Notes under the pieces: generated by a model
The model's input: only the letters and a program-made list of their open reading frames with translations
Told to the model about the DNA's origin: nothing
The model's database searches: none
Translations under genes and position numbers: made by a program
Assembly: GCF_037893015.1 (NCBI RefSeq)
Contig: NC_133661.1
Location: 186,560,703 to 186,624,702, forward strand
DNA: 64,000 bases
Source: Macrotis lagotis
Taxonomy: Eukaryota; Chordata; Mammalia; Peramelemorphia; Peramelidae
Direction of reading: 5' to 3'
In this document: positions 11,440 through 23,945 of the stretch, piece after piece
Layout of the letters: the number at the start of each line of letters is the position of its first letter
Numbering within the stretch: the first letter of the stretch is position 1

Positions 11440-12195
11440 TTGAAATCTGAAGAAAGCCAGGAATGCTAAGAAGCAGAAATAAGGAAGGAGCAAAGTCCAG
11501 TTTTGAAAGACTGGTTTAAAAGACATCTAATCTATTCCTTTTGAGTAGAAAGGAGGTCAATGTTCCCGGGGCTTAGGTTACCTGGAGGGGGAGCAAAGGG
11601 TCAGAAGACTGTAAAGACAAGAAGGGTGTAGGTTTTGAAGGGTTTTAAAAACCAAACATAATTATTATCATCATCATCATCATTATTATTATTATTGTTA
11701 TTATTATTATTATTATTACTCAATCCTAGAGATGATAAGGAACCACTTGTATTTAATGAATAGGAGGTAGAGAGGGAGATAAATTCAGACTTACTAGGAA
11801 ATTATAGATGTGAGACTAAAGATCAAGAGAAAAGTCAGAGGAAGATAAATAGATTTGAGAATCACCAGCACTGAAATAACAATTTAATACATGAATACTT
11901 GTGAGATCACCAATCAAGATATCACATAAGGAGAAAAAAATATGACCCAGGACAGAACCTTGGGAGCCACCTACAAAAAGCAGATATGACCTGAATGGAG
12001 AACCAACAAATGAGACTGAGAAGAAAAGGCCAGACAAGTATAAAAGAAATATTACAAAATCCTAAAAAAAAAAAAAGAAGAGACTATCAAGAAAAATAGT
12101 AGTTGACTGTCATGAAGGCTAAAGAATGATCAAGAAAGATGAAGAGAATAGACTTGTTTAACCACACCAAACTAATATTAAAGAGGAAGGCAGGG
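11440..12195. other. Unassigned sequence, probably an old interspersed repeat, with an (ATT)n run
   Basis: A trinucleotide ATT/ATC run lies at 11659-11719. The flanks (ggttttgaagggttttaaaaacc; gaaccttgggagccacc) remind me of a widespread old mammalian repeat I cannot name. No coding region. Confidence 0.4.
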
Positions 12196-12273
12196 AGGGA
12201 ATGAAAAGAATTTATGCAGCAATTACTGCATGCCAAGAACTGTGCTAAGCACTTTACAAATAATATCTCATTT
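12196..12273 (+). mobile_element. MIR 5' fragment
   Basis: It has catgccaagaactgtgctaag followed by cactttac and atatctcatttt, the front part of MIR. Confidence 0.6.
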
Positions 12274-12989
12274 TCCAGTTAATTGTTGCTTTTCGAATTC
12301 TAATTATATGGATTTTATTTGCATAAAAACTTTTCAATTTTATATAATCAAAGAAATATAAATGTAAAAAGATTAGAAGTTTTGCAAACATTTCTTAGGT
12401 CTAAACAAAGTTTAATATTAGCTAACCAGTTTACTATACTACTAGGGATGATAAGTTATTGCTTAATTCTATCTTAATCATTTTGTTATTGCAATCTATG
12501 GTTCTTTTAAGCTAAGCATTTCTTTTTTTTTTTTCATGAGGGAATAAGTCATTTGTCTTAATACCTCCTTTATTCATATACATTTAGTATCTTTTTAAAA
12601 ATCCCCATTTGGGGAACCCCTTAGACTTTCAAGCCACAACTATTATTATCATTTGCAACTTTGCCCCAGAAACTGAGGTTGGGGCAATATGATAATGAAT
12701 GGGAAAATGGGAAGCCTACTTCCAATTCTAAATCAAACTTCCCCAAAGCTGAACGTCAGCTAACTGTAAAAGCTAGGTAAATGACAGGGAGAGATACAAG
12801 TCAGTAACTAGTCTTACATTTCCTAGCTAATATGTTCCTCTACCTTCTAAATGCCTTATAGAAATGGGAAACTAAGATCTAGAGAAATGAAGTGACTTAT
12901 GCATATTCAGGTATAGGAATCTGGATTAGAAATGTCTATTGTTAATGATTTCAGTGTCCTATCCATGTTTTATACACTCTATCATGCTG
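12274..12989. other. Unassigned AT-rich DNA
   Basis: No gene or named repeat recognised, apart from a weak MIR-like piece near 12860-12990 (gaaatgggaaactaag, then a decayed end). Confidence 0.5.
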
Positions 12990-13430
12990 CCTTCTAAGGG
13001 CAATTAGATGGCTGCGGATAGAGCACTTTTCTTGGAGTCAGGCAGACTCAAATTGAAATCCAGCCTTTGGGGCGGCTACGTGGCATAGTGGATAAAGCAC
13101 CGGCCCTGCAGTCAGGAGTAATAGGTTCAAATCCACTCTCAGACACTTAATAATTGCCTAGCCCTGTGGCCTTGGGCAAGCCACTTAACCCTGTTTGCCT
13201 AGCAAAAAACCTAAAAAAACACACAAACAAAAAAACGAAATCCAGCCTTGGGCAAGTCACTTAACTCTGCTTCCCATACAGGGCCATCTCCCTTCATTCT
13301 GCTTCATATCTGACCACTGCATCCAGATGACTCTGAAGGAGAAAGTGAGGCTGGTGACTGATTTGCTTGCTTTGGCATCAACTTCCTGATATTATGGTCT
13401 ACTTCGAAAATGAAGGACAAACATTATGCT
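12990..13430 (+). mobile_element. Older composite marsupial SINE, interrupted by SINE a
   Basis: The left part (about 12990-13067) carries the tRNA-like head (ggataga, ttggagtcagg). The right part (13250-13430) carries a long tail region with ccagatgactctgaaggag and ends near gaaaatgaaggacaaacatt, features I associate with a longer marsupial SINE family. The younger SINE a splits it. Only the right part was carried along in the duplication (19696 to about 19875). Confidence 0.7.
13068..13236 (+). mobile_element. tRNA-derived marsupial SINE at the left edge of the triplication (SINE a)
   Basis: The body has an A-box-like start and an A-rich tail. It is flanked by the 13-base target duplication gaaatccagcctt (13055-13067 and 13237-13249), so this is an original insertion. 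It sits inside an older composite SINE. Its downstream flank is the partner sequence found after the hybrid SINE at 19514, which marks it as one of the recombination sites. Confidence 0.9.
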
Positions 13431-14104
13431 ACCTACTACTCATCATTATCAACCATATAGGCTTACCATGTAACTGAGTCACAAAGATATTCAGTAGAAA
13501 TATTCTTTGAATTGTATCTGTTTGTGTAACAGGTCTAACAATCGCTCAAGCACCCAAACAGGTGGTTTTTTCATTTCAGTTAAATACACACCTTTACCTT
13601 ATTTCCTCTAAGGACAACACCCTCTTCTCTGGTAATTATGTTTGATTTTTATCCAGGTCTATTAGTAGCAGTGACTCACATTTACTCTCATGGTTCACTC
13701 ATAGTGCTCAAGTATCTAGATAAAAGGAAAAGAGTAATAGGCAGGACTCTCCTTTCTGAAGATGAGGGTCATCTTACCTATTTAAGTTAGACTTGGTTTT
13801 TTGAAACATCAGGCTAAGGTGGGGGATTTATAAAAGACTACTACATGGTTGACAGAGAATTATTTTAAAAAATCAAAGTAGCCATAGTGAACGGAATATC
13901 ATTACAAACTAAGCAATCAGGGACATTTCCCTTTCCATTTTTATCATCACAATTGACATTAGGAAGATCAGGTATGAATAGCAAGTCATAGCCACATAAA
14001 GAAAATGGTAATAAGTTCCTCGGAAAGAAAAAGACAAAGGAAGAATATCCAGTCTTCTAGATGTGTTCCAACAAGTCAAGTGACTTAGTAACTTTTTGGT
14101 TCTT

Positions 14105-14253
14105 TTTTTGTCTTTTTTTCAAGGCTATGGGGTTAAATGACTTGCCCAAAGTCACACGGCTAGGCAATTATTAAGTGTCCGAGGCTGGATTTGAGCTCAG
14201 GCCTGCCTGACTCCAACGCCGGCACTCTATCCATTGAACCACCTAGTCACCCC
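14105..14253 (-). mobile_element. tRNA-derived marsupial SINE, reverse, inside copy 1
   Basis: This is the reverse complement of the common SINE: T-rich start, tgacttgcccaaagtcacac, and a terminal ccacctagtcacccc. It is more diverged than the youngest copies. It is repeated at 20551-20699, so it predates the 6.45-kb duplication. Confidence 0.85.
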
Positions 14254-15379
14254 AATTTAGTGCACTATTGATAGCTCAATCTGCCTTGCTCACTAGCACA
14301 ACCTAGTTTTTAGATGTTTGTATGTATACGTGTCTGTATGTATGCTTGGAGCAAGCATCTGATACTGAGCCACCATTAGAAGGGAATGCTTTTCTTGAGA
14401 AGTGATGGTGGTTGTGCTGAACCATTGATACACTTCTTCATCCTTCTCACTGCAATAAATTCAGTATGATCTCCTCAATTGGATATCAAACTGCCCTAAT
14501 CCTTAATAGCAATTAAATCTTCATCATCGTTCTCTTTAACTACAACTTCTTTGTCTTATAATTTCATATATATTTGAATTATATTGATATATGTAGAATA
14601 TTTGCATAGTGATGTGGTTTAATCCCTCTAATGATGTTCATCATTAAACAAAAACCATCATTCCATTTGACAGATGAAGAAACTGGGATAAAAGTGATAA
14701 AAACAACTTTCCTATGAATACATAATAAGACATGGGACCAGTATTCAATTTTAGTCTCATATTCTAAATTTAGAGCTCTCACCACCATACCATGGATAAA
14801 GTATCAAAAACAGATAACACATTAAAATCTTTAATTTCAAGTTCATTATACTTTGATGGTATTCGTAACTTCAGGAAGTTATAGTTCAAAGGCAGGATCA
14901 ATTCTAGACTGATTAGTGTAATAGGAAAAGAATCATTTGCAAATTCTAAGAATATTTTTTAGATATCAGAATCAACTATGTTCTTTCTATAAATAGATTG
15001 TTGATGTTTACTATTTAATACATGTGTGAACAAGTCATCCAAGAAGCTCAGTTATGCTGATGAGGTCACCGGATGCTATCTTTTAGAGAATAAATTTCCT
15101 TACTTTATTCTATATCCACAAAGGGAAGTTATATTCAAACTTGGAGACAAAGCACTCAGTGAGAAAAAGATCTCAGAAAATTCATCTATATTATGAAAAA
15201 ATTCAAACTTCATGTGTAAATTCCTACCTGGACCCAAAAAAAGGAGATGATAGTGTCCTACTCGGAATGTTAGCACTTCACATTTAATAAATGCCTAGCA
15301 TTAAATAAATTGTGATTAATTGATATTATTGTTTCTCCACTTGTGATGCAATAAAGCTGAATTAGAAGTTTTGATCCTA

Positions 15380-16582
15380 AATCTCTTAAGAACAGAAATC
15401 ATCTAAATTTTCCTCATTTTCCTTCACTTCTTTTCGTCCTGTTTTACCCCCATATTCCACTGTACCTTCGGGAATTTTTTATTCCACAGTGAACACAATT
15501 CTCCTGGTTATGTATTGCTTTCTCTCATTTTCCTTCCATGTACTTCTCTCAAATGATACTCTACCCCTAGCTGCTCTCTCTAGGATGCTTTGTATCTTCA
15601 CTAACACCCCACAATTTTGGCCTCTTCTGTCTTTTAAAGTGTTTTTTCTTCAGTATTTTGTGCCTCCTTTCCTAACTTATTGACTTTTTTCATATTTTTC
15701 TTTAATCACTCTCATTTCTTTTCTCACTTTTTCATCTACCTCTCTTATTTGAATTTTGAAATCTTTTTTTGAACCCTTTCCAAGAATTTGGGATTGGGGA
15801 TATGAAACTAATTCACATTTTTCCCTGAGACTTTTCATGGAACTATTTTGACTCTGTTACCTTGTGAATTTGTACTTTGAACCTCCCGCCATGAGTAACG
15901 TTACATGCTCAGATCCTTTTTATATTGTTTGCATATTTTATAGCCTATGTCTTGATTTTTAAGTTTACAATAAAGTTAGATTTTGCTTCCAAGGTTAAGG
16001 GGACACTGTCTAAAGCTCTAGGTTTTTTGTGCTGCTATCTTCAGATCTAGCTCCTGGGACCTGTTAGTTGTCAGTTTTCTGAGAAGGAATTTGGATAACT
16101 GCTCTTTGGTTTGTGCAATGGCCTGTGAGTGACCACAAGTACTCTCTTCCACTTTGAAACTGTGACCAATGTTCCTACTCCCCTGCAGTTGCATACTCTA
16201 GTTTGCTAGTACTCTTCCTTGTCCCAGGATTGTGATCTGGAAATGCATATGGGCAATGGGACAAAGTCCTACTCCCAGGGTCAGCAAAGAATCCCCTTTA
16301 AAATCCTTTGGACCAATGGTTTGACCCTCTTACCATTTCTGGGCTGAGAATTAGCAAAGCTACTGCTATCAATTGACTAATCCAAGTTAGCCTGATGCTA
16401 ACTTGCTCTAATCGTCTAACTTGAAAATCATCTAGGGCTGGAAAATTGTTTCACCCTGTCCTTTTATTGGTTGTGCCACTTCAAAATTAATTTTGAGACT
16501 TTTTGAAAATGATTGTTAGAGGGGAATTTGGAAGGACCCAGATGACTCTTTGCCTTACTCTGCCATCCTAGCTCTGCCACCT
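15380..16582 (-). mobile_element. L1 5' piece (5' UTR plus coiled-coil ORF1), minus strand, copy 1
   Basis: Read on the minus strand the element starts near 16582 with ggtggcagagctaggatggcag, the usual L1 opening. A 5' UTR follows to about 15790. Then comes an ORF1-like coiled-coil region rich in K, E and R (about 15790-15410) with several stops. ORF2 is absent. It is duplicated in copy 2 at about 21823-23020. Confidence 0.65.
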
Positions 16583-16734
16583 ATTGCTCATTAAAAGGAC
16601 AACTATCCAAATTCAACTCAACCAAAAATATCATTGTCAAGCTTTGAAATAGTAATGACAAAGAATTTTTTAAGAAACTAAGTTTCTTTGAAGAAGAAAT
16701 AATATCAAATGCTCCATTTAAAACTATATGAATT

Positions 16735-16889
16735 AGGAGCAACTAGATGGCACAGTGGATAGAACACTGGCCCTGGAGTCAGGAGCACCTGAGTTCAAAT
16801 CCAGCCTGAGACACTTAATAATTCCCTAGCTGTGTGACCTTAGGCAAGTCACTTAACCCCATTGCCTTGCAAACAATAAATAAGTGAAT
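16735..16889 (+). mobile_element. tRNA-derived marsupial SINE (SINE y), copy 1
   Basis: Complete SINE flanked by the 15-base duplication aaaactatatgaatt (16720-16734 and 16890-16904). Its 3' flank reappears after the hybrid SINE at 25955, so this element (in its copy-2 or ancestral form) was one partner in the recombination that made the partial third copy. Confidence 0.9.
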
Positions 16890-17037
16890 AAAACTATATG
16901 AATTTTAAAAAAAAACAAAATTGTTTTATCACAAATTAAGAAATTTAAACAAAAAAATCAACTTTATAACAAAAGATAATCTTTTAAAGGCCCACATGAG
17001 TTTTGTGTGGCATGAATAGTTATAGGGCAGTTAAATG

Positions 17038-17500
17038 GTGTGAGAAATATGGGGGTGTTTGGGTTCCTCAAGAATGTGAAGGGAGAATTGTTAGTTTACT
17101 TTTCAGAGACTGGGGTCTGCCTACATTGTTGCCTATGAGCAGGTATATAAATTAAAGACAAAAGACTGAGCCTCAATCTGATCAAAAACTCAAATTAGGC
17201 CAGGTCGGCCTCACTTAGTTCTAAGTTAATATAGGGTCTTCAACATCTCCTTTGCACTTGCTCAAGGGGATAGCTGTTCTTGCTCATTAGTATAATGACC
17301 AGGAGGAGGAAAATATATGGGGACCAATGTATCAATTAGATTGTGACCCCAGCCAATGATTGGCAAGAAGGGGTAGGAACCAAGCCTTTCTAACTCCATA
17401 AAAGACCTAACATTTCTGGAATTCCTCGCCCCTCTCCCACCTTGAGAGAGAGAGATGTGGTTTTTTATTAAGATATCTTAATTTAAAAAAACATTTTAAT
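17038..17500 (+). mobile_element. Possible solo LTR or LTR-like promoter segment, copy 1
   Basis: The segment opens with tgtgagaaatatgggggtgt. It carries a CCAAT/ATTGG pair (agccaatgattggcaa, near 17352) and a TATA-like ccataaaag about 35 bases further on, followed by a pyrimidine-rich stretch and a T-rich end. This layout fits an old LTR. I found no matching target duplication and cannot name the family. It is present in all three copies. Confidence 0.3.
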
Positions 17501-17554
17501 CACTCTATACTAAGTATTCATGAGCCACTGTTATAAAACAATGATGCAAATAGA

Positions 17555-17735
17555 TAGATTGCTGAGCCTAGAGTCAGGAATACTTATCTTCCTCCATTCA
17601 GATCTGACCTCACAGTTGCTTAGTAACTGTGAGATCCTAGGCAAGTCGCTTAAACTTGTTTGTCTCAGTTTACTCATCTTTAAAATGGAGAAGAATATGG
17701 CAAAGCACTGCAATCAGATATGACTGTAATGATTA
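17555..17735 (+). mobile_element. MAR1/CORE-type SINE fragment, repeated in all three copies
   Basis: It has gagtcagga, a B-box-like centre, gtttactcatctttaaaatgg and a terminal caatcagatatgactg, typical of older marsupial SINEs with a MIR-like core. The matching pieces are near 23998-24175 and 26793-26970. Confidence 0.6.
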
Positions 17736-19513
17736 AACAAGTGAATTTCAAGAATTTGTGAATGGAAAAATTTCTTTAAGTCAGCTTTGGGTATATAAAA
17801 CCAACAAATACATATATATCATGACATGTCATGAAACTAAGTATGTAGAAGACATAACAGCTGTACTAGGAAATGCCACCAGTTTAAACATAACCTCTCA
17901 GTGGGGAATTATAGATTCAAGGCTATTTGCATGACTCAGTGCTACTTTCTGGTTGTCATGATGGGAGTTGAAAAGACAAATTAAAGGGGTTGCAAGTGTT
18001 TATCTCCTATGCCTCAAGGAAATATATCAAGGATTTAGTGGACATTGACTATACGATACTACATTAAGTAGAAAATTGGCAAAAGGAATGAATTCACCTT
18101 AATTTATCTGAGACAAAAGACTAAGGGATTTCCTTTAAGAGTATCATAGATGTTTGCTATCTTGGAAGATACTGTGAAGCTGTTGAGTATCAGTTAAACA
18201 AGCACATTTACTTCACGAATATCACCCGAAAAGAGGAACACACTTCATGATGGCAGAAATTACAGTGACAGAGCAAAAGAGAAGAGGAAACCAAAAAACA
18301 TGTTAGATATTCAGTACAAGACAGCAAGAGCAGTGGTACATAGAGAAACAGAGAACCAAGTTTCCTATCCCCTATTGTAGCATAGCTGGGATACAGACAA
18401 GACTTAGTCCAGTATCCCTGGACCACAACAGTGAGTTTCACAAGGCAGAGGCTAGTGTGCTTATGTGGAATTTTTTGGTTTCATCTCAATTTTCCAAAGA
18501 GTATTCTCTCTGGCATTTCAGTATGAAAAAGACTATACTCATTCTTCTGGACAATAGTAAATGATTCCATTACTTGGTTTTTCTCATGTTATTTATCACC
18601 AAGAGGCGATATAATAAATTTTACAGAAAGCTCACCATATAGCCAGAATGAACAGAATTCAAATTCTGTTCTACTTCATATTAGTTTTGCAACAAGTCAC
18701 TTAACCTCAGTACCCAAGGCCCTCTTTAAAACTACAAATTGGAGATCTACATTGAAAGGCAGACTTTCCTCACCTATGAATTTCCAGGAACAATGAAATC
18801 ACAGCTCTGGATACAGAAATTCTAGGCTAATCTTGTCTAATTAAATGCTTTTTTACTTAATTTATATTATTTGAATCATCTTTTGAAATAGAATGACTTT
18901 GATGGGAATTGAAGCCTAATATTAACCCTGCAACAAACCCAGAAAATGATATGATTAAAGGATGTATGGAATAATGATTATACATGAATATCAGTAGTTT
19001 TACAACTGTTTAATTACTCACTACCTCACTATCATCACTGTAGAAAGACAGCAAATAATGGTTGTACTATTTTAATTAATATCTAAATGATAAAAAAAAA
19101 AGAGATTCAAAGGGTTTAAAAAGTAGGAGAAATGTGAAAAGTAATTAGGTAAATTTAGGTTATCTTTGTGGGGGAGAGAAAAATGAATAGGGGAAAAAGG
19201 GTCAAGAGTAAAAGGAAGAAAAATCCAGGTTGACATTTCTATTTTAAACAGAGGAAAAAAAGAGAAGTAATTTTTTGAAATCAGTTTGGTCAATAGCATA
19301 AATTATGAGAATTGTCCTTAGTGATGTGTGAATGGGCAAGTATATTAAAAAGAATAGGAGTAGCACTGGTGAAATAGTGACTATTGTATAGCTTTGCAGA
19401 CAAAAAAAAAAAGAATATTTTTGAATAGATAAAAATTATCAATTGCAACATAATGTAAAAAATTAGACTCCCCTATAAGAAGGGAAAAAGTTCTTGAATT
19501 AAAAGATACTGTT

Positions 19514-19682
19514 GGGGCAGCTAGGTGGTGCAGTGGATAAAGCACAGGCCTTGGAGTAAGGAGTACCTGGGTTCAAATCCAGTCTCGGACACCTAATAAT
19601 TACCTAGCTGTGTGGCCTTCGGCAAGCCACTTAACCCTGTTTGCCTTGCAAAAAACCTAAAAAAACAAACAAACAAAAAAAC
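19514..19682 (+). mobile_element. Hybrid SINE at the copy 1 / copy 2 junction
   Basis: The left flank (aaaagatactgtt) is the right end of the unit, as at 25955. The right flank (aaaaacgaaatccagcctt) is the right flank of SINE a. The element therefore has no matching target duplications and joins two different insertion sites. This is the expected product of unequal recombination between two SINEs. Confidence 0.9.
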
Positions 19683-20550
19683 GAAATCCAGCCTTGGGCA
19701 AGTCACTTAACTCTGCTTCCCATACAGGGCCATCTCCCTTCATTCTGCTTCATATCTGACCACTGCATCCAGATGACTCTGAAGGAGAAAGTGAGGCTGG
19801 TGACTGATTTGCTTGCTTTGGCATCAACTTCCTGATATTATGGTCTACTTCGAAAATGAAGGACAAACATTATGCTACCTACTACTCATCATTATCAACC
19901 ATATAGGCTTACCATGTAACTGAGTCACAAAGATATTCAGTAGAAATATTCTTTGAATTGTATCTGTTTGTGTAACAGGTCTAACAATCGCTCAAGCACC
20001 CAAACAGGTGGTTTTTTCATTTCAGTTAAATACACACCTTTACCTTATTTCCTCTAAGGACAGCACCCTCTTCTCTGATAATTATGTTTGATTTTTATCA
20101 AGGTCTATTAGTGGCAGTGACTCATATTTACTCTTATGGTTCACTCATAGTGCTCAAGTATCTAGATAAAAGGAAAAGAGTAATAGGCAGGACTCTCCTT
20201 TCTGAAGATCAGGGTCATCTTACCTATTTAAGTTAGACTTGGTTTTTTGAAACATCAGGCTAAGGTGGGGGATTTATAAAAGACTACTACATGGTTGACA
20301 GAGAATTTTTTTAAAAAATCAAAATAGCCATAGTGAACGGAATATCATTACAAACTAAGCAATCAGGGACATTTCCCTTTCCATTTTTATCATCACAATT
20401 GACATTAGGAAGATCAGGTATGAATAGCAAGTCATAGCCACATAAAGAAAATGGTAATAAGTTCCTCGGAAAGAAAAAGACAAAGGAAGAATATCCAGTC
20501 TTCTAGATGTGTTCCAACAAGTCAAGTGACTTAGTAACTTTTTGGTTCTT

Positions 20551-20699
20551 TTTTTGTCTTTTTTTCAAGGCTATGGGGTTAAATGACTTGCCCAAAGTCA
20601 CACGGCTAGGCAATTATTAAGTGTCCGAGGCTGGATTTGAGCTCAGGTCCTCCTGACTCGAAGGCCGGCACTCTATCCATTGAACCACCTAGTCACCCC
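20551..20699 (-). mobile_element. Copy-2 duplicate of the reverse SINE
   Basis: Same SINE at the matching position of copy 2, offset 6446 from 14105. It differs from the copy-1 version by a few bases. Confidence 0.85.
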
Positions 20700-21822
20700 A
20701 ATTTAGTGCACTATTGATAGCTCAATCTGCCTTGCTCACTAGCACAACCTAGTTTTTAGATGTTTGTATGTATACGTGTCTGTATGTATGCTTGGAGCAA
20801 GCATCTGATACTGAGCCACCATTAGAAGGGAATGCTTTTCTTGAGAAGTGATGGTGGTTGTGCTGAACCATTGATACACTTCATCATCCATCTGACTGCA
20901 ATAAATTCAGTATGATCTCCTCAATTGGATATCAAACTGCCCTAATCCTTAATAGCAATTAAATCTTCATCATTGTTCTATTTAACTACAACTTCTTTGT
21001 CTTATAATTTCATATATATTTGAATTATATTGCTATATGTAGAATATTTGCATAGTGATGTGGTTTAATCCCTCTAATGATGTTCATCATTAAACAAAAA
21101 CCATCAATCCATTTGACAGATGAAGAAACTGGGATAAAAGTGATAAAAACAACTTTCCTATGAATACATAATAAGACATGGGACAAGTATTCAATTTTAG
21201 TCACATATTCTAAATTTAGAGCTCTCACCACCATACCATGGATAAAGTATCAAAAACAGATAACACATTAAAATCTTTAATTTCAAGTTGAGTATCCTTT
21301 GATGATATTCGTAACTTCAGGAAGTTATAGTACAAAGGCAGGATCAATTCTAGACTAGTGTAATAGGAAAAGAATTATTGGCAAATTCTAAGAATATTGT
21401 TTAGATATGAGAATCAACTATGTTCTTTCTATAAATAGATTGTTTATGTTTACTATTTAATACATGTGTGCACAAGTCATCCAAGAAGCTTAGTTATGCT
21501 GATGAGGACACCGGATGCTATCTTTTAGAGAATAAATTTCCTTACTTTATTCTATAACCACAAAGGGAAGTTATATTCAAACTTGGAGACAAAGCACTCA
21601 GTGAGAAAAAGATCTCAGAAAATTTATCTATATTATGAAAAAAATTCAAACTTCATGTGTAAATTCCTACCTGGACCCGAAACAAGGAGATGATAGTGTC
21701 CTACTTGGAATGTTAGCACTTCACATTTAATAAATGCCTAGCATTAAATAAATGGTGATTAATTGATATTATTTTATCTCTACTTGTGATGCAATAAAGC
21801 TGAATTAGAAGTTTTGATCCTA

Positions 21823-23020
21823 AATCTCTTAAGAACAGAAATCATCTAAATTTTCCTCATTTTCCTTCACTTAATTTCATCCTGTTTTACCCCCATATTC
21901 CACTGTACCTTCTGGAATTTTCTATTCCACAGTGAACACAATTCTCCTGATTATGTATTGCTTTCTCTCATTTTCCTTCCATGTACTTCTCTCAAATGAT
22001 ACTCTACCCCTTGCTGCTCTCTCTAGGATGCTTTGTATCTTCACTAACACCCCACACTTTTGGCCTCTTCTCTCTTTTAAAGTGTTTTTTCTTCAGTATT
22101 TTGTGCCTCCTTTACTAAGTTATTGACTTTTTTCATGTTTTTCTTTAATCACTCTCATTTCTTTTCTCACTTTTTCATCTACCTCTCTTATTTGATTTTT
22201 GAAATCTTTTTTTGAACCCTTTCCAAGAATTTGGGATTGGGGACCTGAAACTAATTGACCTTTTTCTCTGAGACTTGTCATGTAACTATTTTGACTCGGT
22301 TACCTTCTGAATTTGTATTTTGAACCTCCCACCATAAGTAACTTTACACGCTCAGATCCTTTTTATATTGTTTGCATATTTTATAGCCTGTTTCTTGATT
22401 TTTAAGTTTACAATAAAGTTAGATTTTGTTTCCAAGGTTAAGGGGACACTGTCTAAAGCTCTAGGTTTTTTGTGCTGCTATCTTCAGATCTAGCTCCTGG
22501 AACCTGTTAGTTGTCAGTTTTCTGAGAAGGAATTTGGATAACTGCTCTTTGGTTTGTGCAACGGCCTGTGAGTGACCACAAGTACTCTCTTCCACTTTGA
22601 AACTGTGACCAATGTTCCTACTCCCCTGCAGTTGCATGCTCGAGTTTGCTAGTACTCTTCCTTGTCCCAGGATTGTGATCGGGAAATGCATATGGGCAAT
22701 GGGACAAAGTCCTACTCCCAGGGTCAGCAAAGAATCCCCTTTAAAATCCTTTGGACCAATGGTTTGACCCTCTTACCATTTCTGGGCTGAGAATTAGCAA
22801 AGCCACTGCTATCAATTGACTAATCCAAGTTAGCCTGATGCTAACTTGCTCTAATCGTCTCATTTGAAAATCATCTAGGGCTGGAAAATTGTTTCACCCT
22901 GTCCTTTTATTGGTTGTGCCACTTCAAAATTAATTTTGACAGTTTTTAAAAAGTTTATTAGAGGGGAATTTGGAAGGACCCAGATGACTCTTTGCCTTAC
23001 TCTGCCATCTTAGCTCTGCC
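21823..23020 (-). mobile_element. L1 5' piece, copy 2
   Basis: Duplicate of the L1 fragment at 15380-16582, with the same opening motif near 23020 and the same ORF1-like coiled-coil stretch. The stop pattern differs slightly from copy 1, consistent with independent decay after duplication. Confidence 0.65.
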
Positions 23021-23176
23021 ACCTATTGCTCATTAAAAGGACAACTATCCAAATTCAACTCAACCAAAAATATCATTGTCAAGCTTTGAAATAGTAATGA
23101 CAAAGAATTTTTTAAGAAACTAAGTTTCTTTGAAGAAGAAATAATATCAAATTCTCCATTTAAAGCTATATGAATT

Positions 23177-23331
23177 AGGAGCAACTAGATGGCACAGTGG
23201 ATAGAACACTGGCCCTGGAGTCAGGAGCACCTGAGTTCAAATCCAGCCTGAGTCACTTAATAATTCCCTAGCTGTGTGACCTTAGGCAAGTCACTTAACC
23301 CCATTGCCTTGCAAAAAATAAATAAGTGAAT
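23177..23331 (+). mobile_element. tRNA-derived marsupial SINE (SINE y), copy 2
   Basis: Same insertion as at 16735, with matching flanks and a one-base difference in the left target duplication. Confidence 0.9.
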
Positions 23332-23480
23332 AAAACTATATGAATTTAAAAAAAAAACAAAATTGTTTTATCACAAATTAAGAAATTTAAACAAAAAAAT
23401 CAACTTTATAACAAAAGATAATCTTTTAAAGGCCCACATGAGTTTTGTGTGGCATGAATAGTTATAGGGCAGTTAAGTGG

Positions 23481-23945
23481 TGTGACAAATATGGGGGTGT
23501 TTGGGTTCCTCAAGAATGTGAAGGGAGAATTGTTAGTTTACTTTGCAGAGACTGGGGTCTGCCTATATTGTTGACTATGAGCAGGTATATAAATTAAAGA
23601 CAAAAGACTGAGCCTCAATCTGATCAAAAACTCAAATTAGGCCAGGTCTGCCTCACTTAGTTCTAAGTGAATATAGGGTCTTCAACATCTCCTTTGCCCT
23701 TGCTCAAGGGGATAGCTGTTCTTGCTCATTAGCATAATGACCAGGAGGAGGAAAATATATGGGGACCAAGATATCAATTAGATTGTGACCCCAGCCAATG
23801 ATTGGCAAGAAGGGGTAGGAACCAAGCCTTTCTAACTCCATAAAAGACCTAACATTTCTGGAATTCCTTGCCCCTCTCCCACCTTGAGAGAGAGAGATGT
23901 GGTTTTTTATTAAGATATCTTAATTTAAAAAAAACATTTTAATCC
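23481..23945 (+). mobile_element. Possible LTR-like segment, copy 2
   Basis: Duplicate of 17038-17500, including the CCAAT-like and TATA-like motifs. Confidence 0.3.

Larger units (their letters stand above)
13431..19513. other. Gene-free remainder of the triplicated unit
   Basis: Outside the listed elements, 13431-14104, 14254-15379, 16583-17037 and 17736-19513 (and their copies) are AT-rich single-copy-like DNA. The segment near 18190-18570 stays open for 77-89 codons on one strand or the other in different copies. The encoded sequences resemble nothing I know and the frames are not conserved between copies, so I call no gene. Confidence 0.6.
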
